In this document: positions 6,584 to 17,300 of the stretch, piece by piece
How the letters are laid out: every line of letters starts with the position of its first letter
Position numbering within the stretch: the first letter of the stretch is position 1
Source: Candidatus Zhuqueibacterota bacterium 4572_119
Lineage (GTDB): Bacteria; Zhuqueibacterota; Zhuqueibacteria; Thermofontimicrobiales; Thermofontimicrobiaceae
Length of the DNA: 17,573 nucleotides
Reading direction: 5' to 3'
NCBI GenBank assembly: GCA_002084535.1
Contig: NBLI01000014.1
Span: 1 to 17,573 of the forward strand
Position numbers and translations under genes: made by a program
The notes under the pieces: generated by a model
Database searches by the model: none
The model's input: the letters and a program-made list of their open reading frames with translations, nothing else
What the model was told of the DNA's origin: nothing

Positions 6584-6596
6584 CTTACCCAACTAT

Positions 6597-9311
6597 TTAC
6601 TCTCTGGTATTTATAGATTTTTTTAACCGTAAAAACTCCTTTTCAATTGTTTTCAAAATTTCTGCAACATTATTAAAATCACCATTTTTACTCTTAATTT
6701 CCAACGCTTTAGCACTCTCGCTGAGATGAGCTGCCCCGATATTTCCCGAAGAACCTTTAAGTGTATGGGCTAAATGCTCAACTTGCGCAGCGTCTTTTTT
6801 CTTTATTGCTTCGCCCAATAATTGGATTTGATCAGCCGCGTCTCCAATAAAAGTGTTAACAAGCTCATTCAGGAATTCTTCATCACCACCCAATTTTTCA
6901 AGCAGTGAATTTCGATCAAAAACCTTGCTATTATCGCCATTATTTTCACCGTTATTTTCTTTATCTATTTTTTTTGGACGAAAGTGATTGGCTGGGATCC
7001 ATTTGGCAATGGTTTCTGATAATTTTTTTGGATTTATGGGTTTTGTTACATAATCATCCATACCAGCGGTAATACACTTCTCACGGTCCCCTTTCATGGC
7101 ATGAGCCGTCATTGCGATAATTGGAATGCTGCTATTGATAATATTTGTTTTTCCGCTTCGGATCGCACGTGTAGCTTCATATCCATCCATCTCTGGCATT
7201 TGTACATCCATCAATACAATGTCATAATTGATTTTTTCCAATGATGTGATTACTTCTTTTCCATTTGCGACCGCGTCAGCCGAATATCCCATTTTTTCAA
7301 GAATTTTTAGTGCCAGTTTCTGATTTACCACATTATCCTCTGCTAATAATAATCGTATCTTTGATCTACGATCTTCAGCGATTGTGTGAGTAGTAACAAT
7401 TCTCTTCTTTTCACCAGTAGATACATGATCATCACTTATTAAAGTCATCAAGCAGTCAAACATCTGAGATTGTTTGACAGGTTTAGTGAGATACGCGGAA
7501 AATCCAATTTTTTTGAACCGCTCAAGATCACCTCTCTGCCCTTTTGAAGTCATCAAAACCAAAGCAGTTTCTGATAATTCTTTATTCTCTTTGATCATTT
7601 TTCCCAAAGTTGCACCATCAATTTCCGGCATCTGATAGTCTAATATGGCAATCCGAAATGGTTTATTTTTCTTGACTGCTTCGCTCATTTTTTCCATAGC
7701 TGTATGAGCATCAGCAACAACAAGGAAATCACATCCCCAGGAATTTAATATACTTTCAAGAACAAATCGATTTGTCTCATTGTCATCGACTCCAATAATA
7801 GGTTCATCTTGCAAAGAAGAAGATTCCAGGCTTTCCTTATTGACTATTTCTTTTATGTCTCCATCTTGTTTTTTAAGTATAGCTGTAAACCAGAATGTTG
7901 AACCCTTTCCAAGCTCACTCTCTACATGAATGCGTCCTCCCATCATCTCAATCAATTGCTTTGAAATTGTGAGCCCTAATCCAGTGCCACCAAACTTACG
8001 TGTCGTCGATGTATCTGCTTGAGCGAATGAATCAAATAATTTGTTAATACTTTTCTGATCAATTCCGATACCAGTATCTTTCACAGAAAAACGTAATGTG
8101 GTTTGTTCTTTATTTTGTTTAACCAAGCTAACGCGAATCACAATTTCACCTTGAGTAGTAAATTTAATCGCGTTGCCAACAAGATTGATTATTATCTGGC
8201 GTAATCGCCCAGGATCCCCTCTTACAATAGAAGGAATATTGGGATCAATCAGGCATATCAACTCCAATCCCTTATTCTGTGCTCTCATCGCTAACATATC
8301 GCTAACTTCCTCAAGAGTGCTATATAGATTGAAATCGATGTCTTCTAATGTCAGCTTTCCTGCTTCAATTTTTGAAAAATCAAGTATATCATTAATAAGA
8401 GACAATAAGGCATCAGCACTATTGTGAACTGTTTCAGCGTATTCCTGTTGTTCTTCATTAAGTTCAGTATCCAATAGCAACCCTGTTGCCGCGATAACTC
8501 CGTTCATTGGCGTTCTAATCTCATGGCTCATGTTTGCCAAAAAATCACTTTTTGATCGATTTGCGGCTTCGGCTTGTTTTCTCGCTTTTATAAGCGCTTT
8601 CTCAACTTTCTTTCGTTCTACAATTTCTGACTTTAGCTTAATATTTAATTTATCAGTACGTTTCTTTGTTTTGGTGAGAGAATTTATTAAACTGAAATTA
8701 TTAAATTGTAACTTTAGTGATGTTACAATTGTTTTGTTCATTCGATGAGCAGTAACTAACATAACCAACATGAAAAGCAGCGTCATTCCACCCATGGCTA
8801 AATGTATGTCTTCACCAACGAGAAAAAACTTAATCATAATCGGCACAGAAGCAGGTACGCAAAAAAGAAGAAAAGCTGTTTTTACGACTGAATAAGCACC
8901 CAAAGATCCAGCCACCATTCCTCCGATGACAAAAGCAAGGAAAACCTGATGGACAGCTGACTTATCCGCGAATAAAAATATTCCCGCGGAACCCCAAACT
9001 AATCCGATTGCAGCAATTCCTGCAATTAACCACCTACCCCAGCTTTGCGCATCTTCGACTTTTATTGGTGTATTGTTATAATGATTTACTATTATAAATC
9101 GAATAATTGTTATCAGAAAACTGCAACCGAGCCACGGAATTAATACATTATATGAAATATGTTGCCATAATAAAATGGCAAGAATCAAGGAATTTATTAA
9201 TGATGCAACCATGCTTCCAGTTGCATTTGCATAAAGCAACCGAACTTGCTCAGAATATAAGTTCTGTTTCTCGAGCAGTGACTTTGATTGATTAATATTT
9301 TGTAAATCCAT
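6597..9311 (-). CDS. Membrane hybrid histidine kinase, TM sensor-HK-REC-REC-Hpt
   Basis: 904 residues. The N-terminal region (about 30-188) holds around six hydrophobic segments with short loops (e.g. SLINSLILAILL, VFLAFVIGGMVAGSLGAY), a MASE-like integral membrane sensor with no large periplasmic domain. A helical linker (205-253) leads to the H-box MSHEIRTPMNG with His263, then the HATPase with N-box Asn380, G1 KDTGIGI (411-417) and G2 GTGLGLTIS. Two receivers follow with Asp558 and Asp702, then an Hpt (798-904) with His849 in AHTLKGSSGN. All phosphorelay residues are present. The core closely matches the two upstream kinases, so it is a paralog whose N-terminal REC is replaced by a membrane sensor. 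The ribosome site (GAGAG) is weak. It begins 51 bases after the preceding gene and is probably co-transcribed. The ligand is unknown. Confidence 0.93.
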   Translation of the reverse strand: MDLQNINQSKSLLEKQNLYSEQVRLLYANATGSMVASLINSLILAILLWQHISYNVLIPWLGCSFLITIIRFIIVNHYNNTPIKVEDAQSWGRWLIAGIAAIGLVWGSAGIFLFADKSAVHQVFLAFVIGGMVAGSLGAYSVVKTAFLLFCVPASVPIMIKFFLVGEDIHLAMGGMTLLFMLVMLVTAHRMNKTIVTSLKLQFNNFSLINSLTKTKKRTDKLNIKLKSEIVERKKVEKALIKARKQAEAANRSKSDFLANMSHEIRTPMNGVIAATGLLLDTELNEEQQEYAETVHNSADALLSLINDILDFSKIEAGKLTLEDIDFNLYSTLEEVSDMLAMRAQNKGLELICLIDPNIPSIVRGDPGRLRQIIINLVGNAIKFTTQGEIVIRVSLVKQNKEQTTLRFSVKDTGIGIDQKSINKLFDSFAQADTSTTRKFGGTGLGLTISKQLIEMMGGRIHVESELGKGSTFWFTAILKKQDGDIKEIVNKESLESSSLQDEPIIGVDDNETNRFVLESILNSWGCDFLVVADAHTAMEKMSEAVKKNKPFRIAILDYQMPEIDGATLGKMIKENKELSETALVLMTSKGQRGDLERFKKIGFSAYLTKPVKQSQMFDCLMTLISDDHVSTGEKKRIVTTHTIAEDRRSKIRLLLAEDNVVNQKLALKILEKMGYSADAVANGKEVITSLEKINYDIVLMDVQMPEMDGYEATRAIRSGKTNIINSSIPIIAMTAHAMKGDREKCITAGMDDYVTKPINPKKLSETIAKWIPANHFRPKKIDKENNGENNGDNSKVFDRNSLLEKLGGDEEFLNELVNTFIGDAADQIQLLGEAIKKKDAAQVEHLAHTLKGSSGNIGAAHLSESAKALEIKSKNGDFNNVAEILKTIEKEFLRLKKSINTRE

Positions 9312-9362
9312 TACTCTCTATTCAGCATTTTTTTAGAAACTAAAATCTAATTAATTTGTTAC

Positions 9363-11828
9363 CTACTTTACGCAAAGCTCCATCATATATTCAGGTTCTT
9401 TAAGCACTTCTTTCAAATCTTGAAATTCTTTTTGTATTTTTTCCAGCAATTCAAAACCTTCGTTCAAATCTCCTTTTTTGCTATTTATCTCCAATTGTCT
9501 GGTAGCATTTTCTAACTTTGGCGCGCATATATTTCCAGCAGCGCCTTTTATAGTATGAGCCATGCGGTGAACCAATTCAGCGTCTTCCTTTTCCAATCCA
9601 TCGCGGAGAGACTTAAGCATTCTGGGTAACTCAACCAGAAAAAGATCAATTAATTCCTGGCAAAATTTTTTGTCACCGCCTATTCTTTCCAGAAATTCAT
9701 CAATGTTAAAAAGTTCTGCTCTTACTCTATTCTTTTTTTCTTTCGTAAGCTTATTTTTAAAGTTTTTTCCGCCAATCCACCTGTTTAAGGCGGTTGCCAA
9801 TTCAACTGGTTTAATTGGTTTTGGTACGTAATCATCCATCCCAATATTCATACATCTTTCCCTATCACCTTTCATGGCGTGGGCGGTCATAGCAATAATT
9901 GGAATTTTATGATTTTTCACATTGGATTTATGGCTGCGTATTATTTTCGTCGCTTCAAAGCCATCCATTTCGGGCATTTGTACATCCATCAATACAAGAC
10001 TATAATCATTTTTTTCCAATAACTTGATTGCTTCTTTGCCGTTTAAGGCGGCATCTGTCGTGCAGCCCATTTTCTCAAGCATTTTCAATGCCACTTTTTG
10101 GTTAATTACATTATCTTCAACTAATAGAATTTTTACAGTCCCTAACTTGCTATCAGAAATTCTTCCCGGTGTTTTATCACCCTGTGAAGCAGAAACTCCC
10201 ATTTGCTTTTGACCAATCAATGTCATCAGGCAATTATATAATTGTGACTGTTTTATAGGTTTTGTCAAATACGATTTAAATCCATTTTCTTCCAGCCGTT
10301 TTTTCTCATTTCGGTTAGCTATTGACGTCATTAAAATTATTTTAGTCTCAGCTAAATATTCATCTTTTAATATTTTCTCCCCTAAAGCTTCACCATCCAT
10401 GTCGGGTAAATGCTTATCCAATATTGCAATATTAAAAGGCTCGTTATTTTTCGCAGCGCTGGACATTTTTTCAATTGCCCGCCCTGCGTCAGGAACGACA
10501 TCTGACTTGCACTCCCAGGAGGAAAGTATGCTCTTCAAAACATGACGATTGGTCGCGTTATGATCTACTACTAAGATCCGGCAATTTTGCAGCAATTGGA
10601 CAATATCATTTTCGTCCACAATTGCTACTTTGTCAACAGATTGTTTTTTCATTTTAATGGTAAACCAAAAAGTTGATCCTTTTCCTGGTACACTTCGCAC
10701 ACCAATTTGTCCCTGCATCAATTCAACAAGCTGTTTGGAAATAGTAAGCCCAAGACCGGTGCCACCATATTTTCGTGTTGTCGATGTATCGACCTGGGAA
10801 AATGATTTAAAAAGCCTTTCAATTTTGTTTCTGGGGATTCCAATACCGGTGTCAGTTACAGAAAAATGTATAATCGCATAATTTTCATATTCTTTGTCCA
10901 GACTAACATGGAGGGCGATTTCGCCTTTTGCTGTAAATTTAATCGCGTTTCCAATCAGGTTAGTCAAAATTTGCCGTAGTCTGCCTGAATCACCTTTCAG
11001 CATTGACGGGACATCTGGTTCAATAAGGCAGGAAAATTCCAGACCTTTTTTATATACTTTCATTGCCAAAATGTCGCTCAAATTTTCCAGCATATCTCTC
11101 AAGTCAAAGTCGATTTTTTCCAACTCCAATTTTCCCGCTTCGATTTTAGAAAAATCAAGAATATCATTAAGAATAACGAGCAGGGAATCCGCGCTGTTGC
11201 GAATCATCTCGCTGAATTCCCTTTGTTCATCGGTAAGCCCAGTGTCCAACATTAACGCGGTTAAGCCAATGATGCCGTTCATCGGTGTTCTGATTTCATG
11301 GCTCATATTAGCAAGAAATTCGCTTTTAGTCTTACTCGCGACTTGAGCTTCGATAGCCAATTGTTTCATCTGCTCCACAGTCTTTTTCAGTTTAGATTCT
11401 ATTTTTATTCGATTACTAATTTCCTCTTGTAATTGAATTTTTTGATTATGGATATCTAAAAATATCTTAACCTTCCCAATTAGAATATCTGGTACTATTG
11501 GTTTAGCAATGAAATCAACAGCGCCAGCCTGAATCCCCTTTAATTTATAATAATTTTCTGAATAAATAGCAGATATAAAAATCACAGGCAAATTTTTCGT
11601 TTTATTTAAACTTCTCATTTTCCTAACTGTCTCAAATCCATCCATGTCCGGCATTTGAACATCAATCAAAGCAATAGCAAAATTCTGATCTTGAGTTATA
11701 ATTTCCAATGCCTCTTGACCGGATAAAGCCCTAATAAACTCAACGTCCAATTGTTTGAGCACAGTTTCTAATACGATTAAATTTTCAACTTTGTCGTCAA
11801 CGACAAGTATTTTGGGCTTTGTATTCAT
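9363..11828 (-). CDS. Soluble hybrid histidine kinase REC-HK-REC-REC-Hpt (second copy)
   Basis: 821 residues, no membrane segment. REC1 (5-123) has phospho-Asp56 in LIDVQMPDMDG; a helical linker (128-170) leads to MSHEIRTPMNG with His177 and a HATPase with Asn294, TDTGIGIP (325-332) and GTGLGLTIS. REC2 (417-540) has Asp471 in LDKHLPDMDG, but the acidic pair is VVDHN, with His423 in place of the second Asp, which may weaken metal binding. REC3 (566-687) has Asp615. The Hpt (about 707-821) has His758 in AHTIKGAAGN. An N-terminal receiver implies that its activity is set by another kinase; the HK-REC-REC-REC protein encoded first is an obvious candidate. AAGGA lies about 7 bases before the ATG, 44 bases after the preceding paralog. 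Same domain order as 11873-14305, so probably a tandem duplicate. Confidence 0.93.
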   Translation of the reverse strand: MNTKPKILVVDDKVENLIVLETVLKQLDVEFIRALSGQEALEIITQDQNFAIALIDVQMPDMDGFETVRKMRSLNKTKNLPVIFISAIYSENYYKLKGIQAGAVDFIAKPIVPDILIGKVKIFLDIHNQKIQLQEEISNRIKIESKLKKTVEQMKQLAIEAQVASKTKSEFLANMSHEIRTPMNGIIGLTALMLDTGLTDEQREFSEMIRNSADSLLVILNDILDFSKIEAGKLELEKIDFDLRDMLENLSDILAMKVYKKGLEFSCLIEPDVPSMLKGDSGRLRQILTNLIGNAIKFTAKGEIALHVSLDKEYENYAIIHFSVTDTGIGIPRNKIERLFKSFSQVDTSTTRKYGGTGLGLTISKQLVELMQGQIGVRSVPGKGSTFWFTIKMKKQSVDKVAIVDENDIVQLLQNCRILVVDHNATNRHVLKSILSSWECKSDVVPDAGRAIEKMSSAAKNNEPFNIAILDKHLPDMDGEALGEKILKDEYLAETKIILMTSIANRNEKKRLEENGFKSYLTKPIKQSQLYNCLMTLIGQKQMGVSASQGDKTPGRISDSKLGTVKILLVEDNVINQKVALKMLEKMGCTTDAALNGKEAIKLLEKNDYSLVLMDVQMPEMDGFEATKIIRSHKSNVKNHKIPIIAMTAHAMKGDRERCMNIGMDDYVPKPIKPVELATALNRWIGGKNFKNKLTKEKKNRVRAELFNIDEFLERIGGDKKFCQELIDLFLVELPRMLKSLRDGLEKEDAELVHRMAHTIKGAAGNICAPKLENATRQLEINSKKGDLNEGFELLEKIQKEFQDLKEVLKEPEYMMELCVK

Positions 11829-11872
11829 GGTTTTTCCTTATTATATGCGATGCTAATTCCAAGGAAGCCTTA

Positions 11873-14305
11873 TCATATAACAAGCTCTTCCTGCTTAGCC
11901 ACAGCTTGTTTGAATTTGCTAAATTCTTCTCTAATTGTTTCAAGTATATTTCCCGCTTGCTCAATCTTTTTTTCCTTGCTTGCTAATTCTAAATTTAATG
12001 CGGCTTCTGCCAATCTGGAAGCGCAAATATTACCTGCTGAACCTTTGAGTGTGTGAGCAGAGAGCTCGATGACCGCCCAATCATTATTTCTAATACCCTT
12101 TTTTATTGTTTTCAGGTCATTCGGGATTTGTTCCATAAATGTATTTAAAATTTCACTTAAAAACTCTTCATCACCACCCAACCGCTCCAACAACATCTCC
12201 CTGTCGAAAGAATTACCATTACGCGATTTTTTTGTATCGGCAGATTCATTTTGTCCAGGTCTTTCTTTCCCAAGCCAATTGTCTAAAACACTCGCGAGTT
12301 CACCCGGGATTATCGGTTTAGAAACATAATCGTCCATTCCAGCTGCTAAACATCTTTCACGATCACCTTTCATTGCATTTGCTGTCATAGCAATTATCGG
12401 TATAGTATGGTTTTTAACTTTGGAACCAGCATTGCGTATCACACCTGTCGCTTCAAATCCATCCATCTCTGGCATTTGTATGTCCATGAGAACAAGATCA
12501 TAAGGAATTTCCGTAAGTGATTTTACAGCTTCTCTTCCATCAGCAACTGCATCAGCTCGAAAACCCATTTTTCTGAGTAATCTCAATGCCACTTTTTGAT
12601 TAACAATATTGTCCTCTGCCAACAGTATCCTTAAACCTGCTTTTCGTTTCTCAGCAATCGTGTGTCTGGTTATCATTGTATCCGCTTCTTTATGGATATT
12701 CTGTTGTTGACCAAGTATCGTCATCAAGCAGTCAAATAATTGGGACTGTTTCAACGGTTTGGTCAGGTAGGCTGAAAATCCAATTTTTTTGAGTCGCTTT
12801 ACATCTCCACGTGAGCCTAATGAAGTCATCATCACTAACTTTGTATCTTCTAACTTTCTCTCCTGTTTAATCTTAATCCCTAATTGTTCTCCATCTAATT
12901 CTGGCATCTGCATATCGGTGATAACAATATGAAATGGCTTCCCATTCTCAACTGCTTGTTGGAGCTTTTTTAATGCTATTTTTCCATTCGCGACAATTTC
13001 ATAATTGCATTTCCATGATGAGAACACCATGTCAAGAACACGCCTGTTTGTTGCGTTATCATCAACACCTAAAATGCGTACTTGTTCAAACACATTTAGC
13101 AGGGTATTATCAATTAAAAGAGTTTCATTATCCGCGTCCGCTTGTTTATTCAATTTAACAGTAAATTGAAAAGTAGAACCGGTTTCCTTTTCACTTTGCA
13201 CACGAATTTCTCCTCCCATCATTTCTGTCAATTGTTTAGCGATCGTAAGTCCTAAGCCTGTGCCGCCAAACTTTCGCGTTGTTGACGAATCCACCTGTGA
13301 AAAAGAATCAAACAAAGAATCAACTTTTTCTGCCGGGATTCCTATCCCTGTATCTCTTACCGAAAACAATAATGTCACCGTGCTTCCATTATCTTCGACA
13401 AAACTTACATCTACTGCTATTTCTCCTTTTTTTGTAAATTTAATGGCATTTCCAATTAAATTAATCAAAATTTGCCGTAGTCTGCCGGGGTCACCTTTGA
13501 GTAATGAGGGTACACCAGGATTAATTACACAATTTAGTTCCAAACCTTTTTGATGTGCGCGTACAGCTAAATTGTCATTCATTTCTTCCAGGGTTGAAAA
13601 GAGATTAAAATCTAATTCCTCAAGCTCCAACTTTCCTGCTTCAATTTTTGAAAAATCGAGGATGTCATTAATAATCGAAAGTAGTGAATCTGCGCTGGTT
13701 TTGATAATATCTACATATTCAAGTTGCTCCGAATTCATTTTTGTATCAAGTAACAATCCCGCGGCAGCAATAATTCCATTCATTGGCGTTCTGATTTCAT
13801 GACTCATGTTCGAAAGAAACTGGCTTTTGGCTTTATTGGCGACATCGGCATTGATTGCCAATTCATTCGCATGCGCTACCGATAGTTCCAGTTTACGATT
13901 AGTTTCGATTTGCTTTATTTTCTGATCATATAAATCCAAAAATATTTTGACCTTGCCAAGCAATATTTCTTTGACGATTGGTTTCGTAATAAAATCTATT
14001 GCCCCTGATTCGACGCCTTTTATTTTATAATAATCTTCCGAATAAATTGCCGATATAAAAATAACAGGTAGATTTTGCGTTCTTTTTACATCTCGCATAT
14101 ACTTTACAGTTTCAAATCCGTCCAAATCAGGCATTTGCACATCTATTAGAGCAATGGCAAAGTCATGCTCCAAAGTCTTTTCTAATGCCTCATTGCCAGA
14201 GAGTGCCCTTATAAACTCGACATCAAGGCAACTAAGTAAAGTTTCCAATGCGACTAAATTTTCTATTTTGTCATCAACAATTAATATTTTTGGTTTCTGG
14301 CTCAT
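11873..14305 (-). CDS. Soluble hybrid histidine kinase REC-HK-REC-REC-Hpt (first copy)
   Basis: 810 residues, cytoplasmic. REC1 (5-122) has phospho-Asp55; the linker (128-162) leads to MSHEIRTPMNG with His169; HATPase with Asn286, RDTGIGIP and GTGLGLTIA. REC2 (409-532) has the full acidic pair (VDDN) and Asp464 in ITDMQMPELDG; REC3 (558-680) has Asp608; the Hpt (700-810) has His751 in AHTLKGSAGN. This is the order of a complete intramolecular phosphorelay, His to Asp to His, with an additional input receiver. AAGGAG sits 5 bases before the ATG, 37 bases after the upstream kinase, so co-transcription is likely. The middle receiver shares the peculiar SAYLTKPxKQSQ...CLMT stretch with the other two paralogs. 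No output domain: phosphate must leave through the Hpt to a separate receiver. Confidence 0.93.
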   Translation of the reverse strand: MSQKPKILIVDDKIENLVALETLLSCLDVEFIRALSGNEALEKTLEHDFAIALIDVQMPDLDGFETVKYMRDVKRTQNLPVIFISAIYSEDYYKIKGVESGAIDFITKPIVKEILLGKVKIFLDLYDQKIKQIETNRKLELSVAHANELAINADVANKAKSQFLSNMSHEIRTPMNGIIAAAGLLLDTKMNSEQLEYVDIIKTSADSLLSIINDILDFSKIEAGKLELEELDFNLFSTLEEMNDNLAVRAHQKGLELNCVINPGVPSLLKGDPGRLRQILINLIGNAIKFTKKGEIAVDVSFVEDNGSTVTLLFSVRDTGIGIPAEKVDSLFDSFSQVDSSTTRKFGGTGLGLTIAKQLTEMMGGEIRVQSEKETGSTFQFTVKLNKQADADNETLLIDNTLLNVFEQVRILGVDDNATNRRVLDMVFSSWKCNYEIVANGKIALKKLQQAVENGKPFHIVITDMQMPELDGEQLGIKIKQERKLEDTKLVMMTSLGSRGDVKRLKKIGFSAYLTKPLKQSQLFDCLMTILGQQQNIHKEADTMITRHTIAEKRKAGLRILLAEDNIVNQKVALRLLRKMGFRADAVADGREAVKSLTEIPYDLVLMDIQMPEMDGFEATGVIRNAGSKVKNHTIPIIAMTANAMKGDRERCLAAGMDDYVSKPIIPGELASVLDNWLGKERPGQNESADTKKSRNGNSFDREMLLERLGGDEEFLSEILNTFMEQIPNDLKTIKKGIRNNDWAVIELSAHTLKGSAGNICASRLAEAALNLELASKEKKIEQAGNILETIREEFSKFKQAVAKQEELVI

Positions 14306-14342
14306 TATTGCTCCTTCTATATGTAATCACGCTTTCTGGATT

Positions 14343-17300
14343 TTAGTTGTATAACCACACCCTCATCAAAGATAACAGTTCGGAAATTTCCAATGGTTTG
14401 GAAATGTAATCATTTGCTCCAGCATCGATACATTTTTTCCTGTCTTCTTTCATTGCTTTAGCTGTTAATGCAATAATGGGCAATTTTTCGAATCGTTTCT
14501 GCGCTCTTATTCTCTGCATTGTCTCATAGCCATCCATCACTGGCATCATAATATCCATCAATACAATGTGCATGCCTGGCTTTTTATTTAATAATTTCAA
14601 AGCTTTTTCTCCATTTACAGCACTAAATACATTTGCTTCCCTTTCTTCTAGAATTTTTGAAACTGCAAATATATTTCTTACATCATCATCAACAAGCAAA
14701 ATATTTTTATCTTTAAAAAGCCCCTCCTTATTATGAAGTAAAGAAATAATTTTTTGTTTTTCTTCAGGCATTTTCTCTACTACCTGGTGTAAAAATAAAG
14801 CTGTTTCATCCAGCAACCTTTTTTCTGATTTGATACCTTTTATGATAATAGATGAGGCAAACTTTTTTAATTTAAATTCTTCTTGTTGGGTAATATCTCT
14901 ACCCGTGTAAATTATTATCGGAGGAATTGTACCGGTCTTGGATTCGCTTAAATTTTCCAGTAAATCAAAACCAGAAATATCAGGAAGGTTCAAATCCAGA
15001 ATCATACAGTCAAACTCTTTTCTATTTAGTTGTTCTAATGCGGAATTACCTGTACCCACAGCAGTAACCTTTAGTTCCTCACTGCTGATCAGATCGGTTA
15101 TTATCTTTTGCATATTTTCATCGTCTTCAACTATCAGGATTTCATTAGATTCTTTCAAGTTGAAAGAATTTAATTTATTAAACGCGTCTTCTAACTGTTC
15201 TTTAGTAATTGGTTTATTGAAATACCCGATAGCACCTCTTGCAAAATAATTAGGCACCTCTTCATCAACAGACATTACGTGTACCGGTATATGGCGAAGT
15301 TTGTAATCACTTTTTAATTCATTGAGTACTTCCCATCCGTCCATTCCCGGGAGTTTGATGTCCAAAATAATCCCGTCCGGTTTATAATTTTTCGCCATTT
15401 CTATGCCAACTTCTCCGCTTCCGGCATGAATAAATTTAAAATCTTTTTCCTGGCAAAACTTGTAAAGTGTTCGGGCGAAGTTCAGATCATCTTCGATGAC
15501 GAGGACCTTTCTATCAGTCCTGGATAGATTTTTCCGATCATCTTCTATTGACGGAGCAACAACTTGTTTTTTCAGATTTAACGATGGTAAAACAGCATCA
15601 TTTTCTTTGCCACCATTTTTTTCCCTTGTCAAATCTTCAATCGTTTTTTCAACGATGTTGTCATCCAGCTTCTCTGGTACAATAATTGAAAATGTTGAAC
15701 CTTCTCCTTCTTTACTTTCTAATTGAAGCTCACCGCCTAAAAGTTTTGCTAACTCCAATGAAATAGAAAGCCCTAAACCAGTTCCGCCATACTTCCGGGA
15801 AGTACTGCCATCAGCCTGCTGAAAAGATTCAAAAATTATTGACTGCTTTTCAAGTGGGATTCCAATGCCGGTATCCGTAATAGAAATCGCAACAGCATGT
15901 TTATGATCTAATCTCTTTTGGATGAATTTTATTGCCGGATCTGGTCGATGAATTCTTACTGTTATACCGCCAGCAGTGGTGAATTTAATAGCATTTGAGA
16001 GGAGATTTTTTATAATTTGTTCAATCCGCTGCTGGTCTGTTTGAATTTCCTCCGGTAGATCCGGCTCAACAATCACCTCTAATTTTAGCCTTTTTTTATC
16101 TGCTTGATGCTGAAAATTCCTTTTTATATTTTGAGCAATGTTGTTCAATAAAACACTTTGGAATTCAATGGTTATCATTCCTGCTTCAATTTTTGACAAG
16201 TCAAGAATTTCATTGATTAAATTTAGCAAATCAGTCCCACTTTTATAAATAATCTCGCTTGCTTCAACTTGTTTTTCGTCAAGATTATTTTTGCTATTAT
16301 CTGCCAGATCCCTTGAAAGAATAAGTAAACTATTTAGAGGCGTGCGCAACTCATGGGACATATTTGCCAGGAATTCAGATTTATATTTATTTGATAATTC
16401 AAGTTGTTCCGCTTTATGCTCAATATCAGATCTTGCTTTTTCAAGCTCCACATTTTTATTTTCAATTTCAAGCTTTTGTCTTTTGAGAAATTCAGTTTTC
16501 TCTTCGAGCTCTTCGTTGGATACTTGTAATTCTTCTTGCTGTTCCTCAAGCTTTATTTGAGAGCTTTGTAATTTTTCTGTATAATCCTCCAATTCTTCAT
16601 TAGCCACTTGTAATTTGTAAAGCGCCTCTGATTTTTTTCTTTCAGCATCTTTACGATCAGAAATATCAAGAAAAGTTAACATTATTATTTCCTGATTATT
16701 CACATTAATCTTTCTAACCGAAATTAAGATATCAATTTTCCTGCCATTTGCTTTTGTTAGTATGCTTTCGAACCTCTTAACTGTCTTCTCTTGACCGGTG
16801 TCTTCCATTTGAGTTTGAGAAATATACTTATGGTAAATATTCCCAACAATAGTTTCTTCATCAGTTCCTATCATATCTGAAGCTAATGGATTAACATATT
16901 CGATCTCATCTGAATCAGGATTGATTAACATTGCTCCTACCTGTATAGAATTAAAGATTGTATTTCGATATTCTCTACTTTCATGCAATGCTTTTGTCAT
17001 TTGGTTCAGAGAAATTGAAAGTTCATCTTTATCTGATTTTGGCAGGATGACATTGGAATAATCTCCATTCGCGATTTGATTTGCATGAGAAATTGTCTGC
17101 AGCATGTCTTGCTTCATCCGATTGAACGATGATGCGAGTTGACCAAGCTCGTCTCGGCTGTTTATCTTAATTTCACCGGAAAGGTCACCAACAACAACCT
17201 TATCCATACTCGTGACCAACTCTGATATTGGTTCGGTTATCGCCCTGGAGATAGACAATGACGTTAAAAAAACAATCACACAAAATAAGAGAACTATTAT

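Noticed and set aside
8173..8427. Plus-strand open frames inside the kinase genes (for example 8173-8427, 10894-11346, 13260-13553, 15496-15726)
   Set aside because: They lie antisense to strongly conserved HK, REC and Hpt coding sequence, recur at the same domain positions in the paralogs and show no motifs of their own.
9309..9325. Five-codon minicistron (ATG CTG AAT AGA GAG TAA) overlapping the start of the membrane kinase as TAATG
   Set aside because: No ribosome site of its own and too short to distinguish from chance, although the TAATG overlap would permit coupling.
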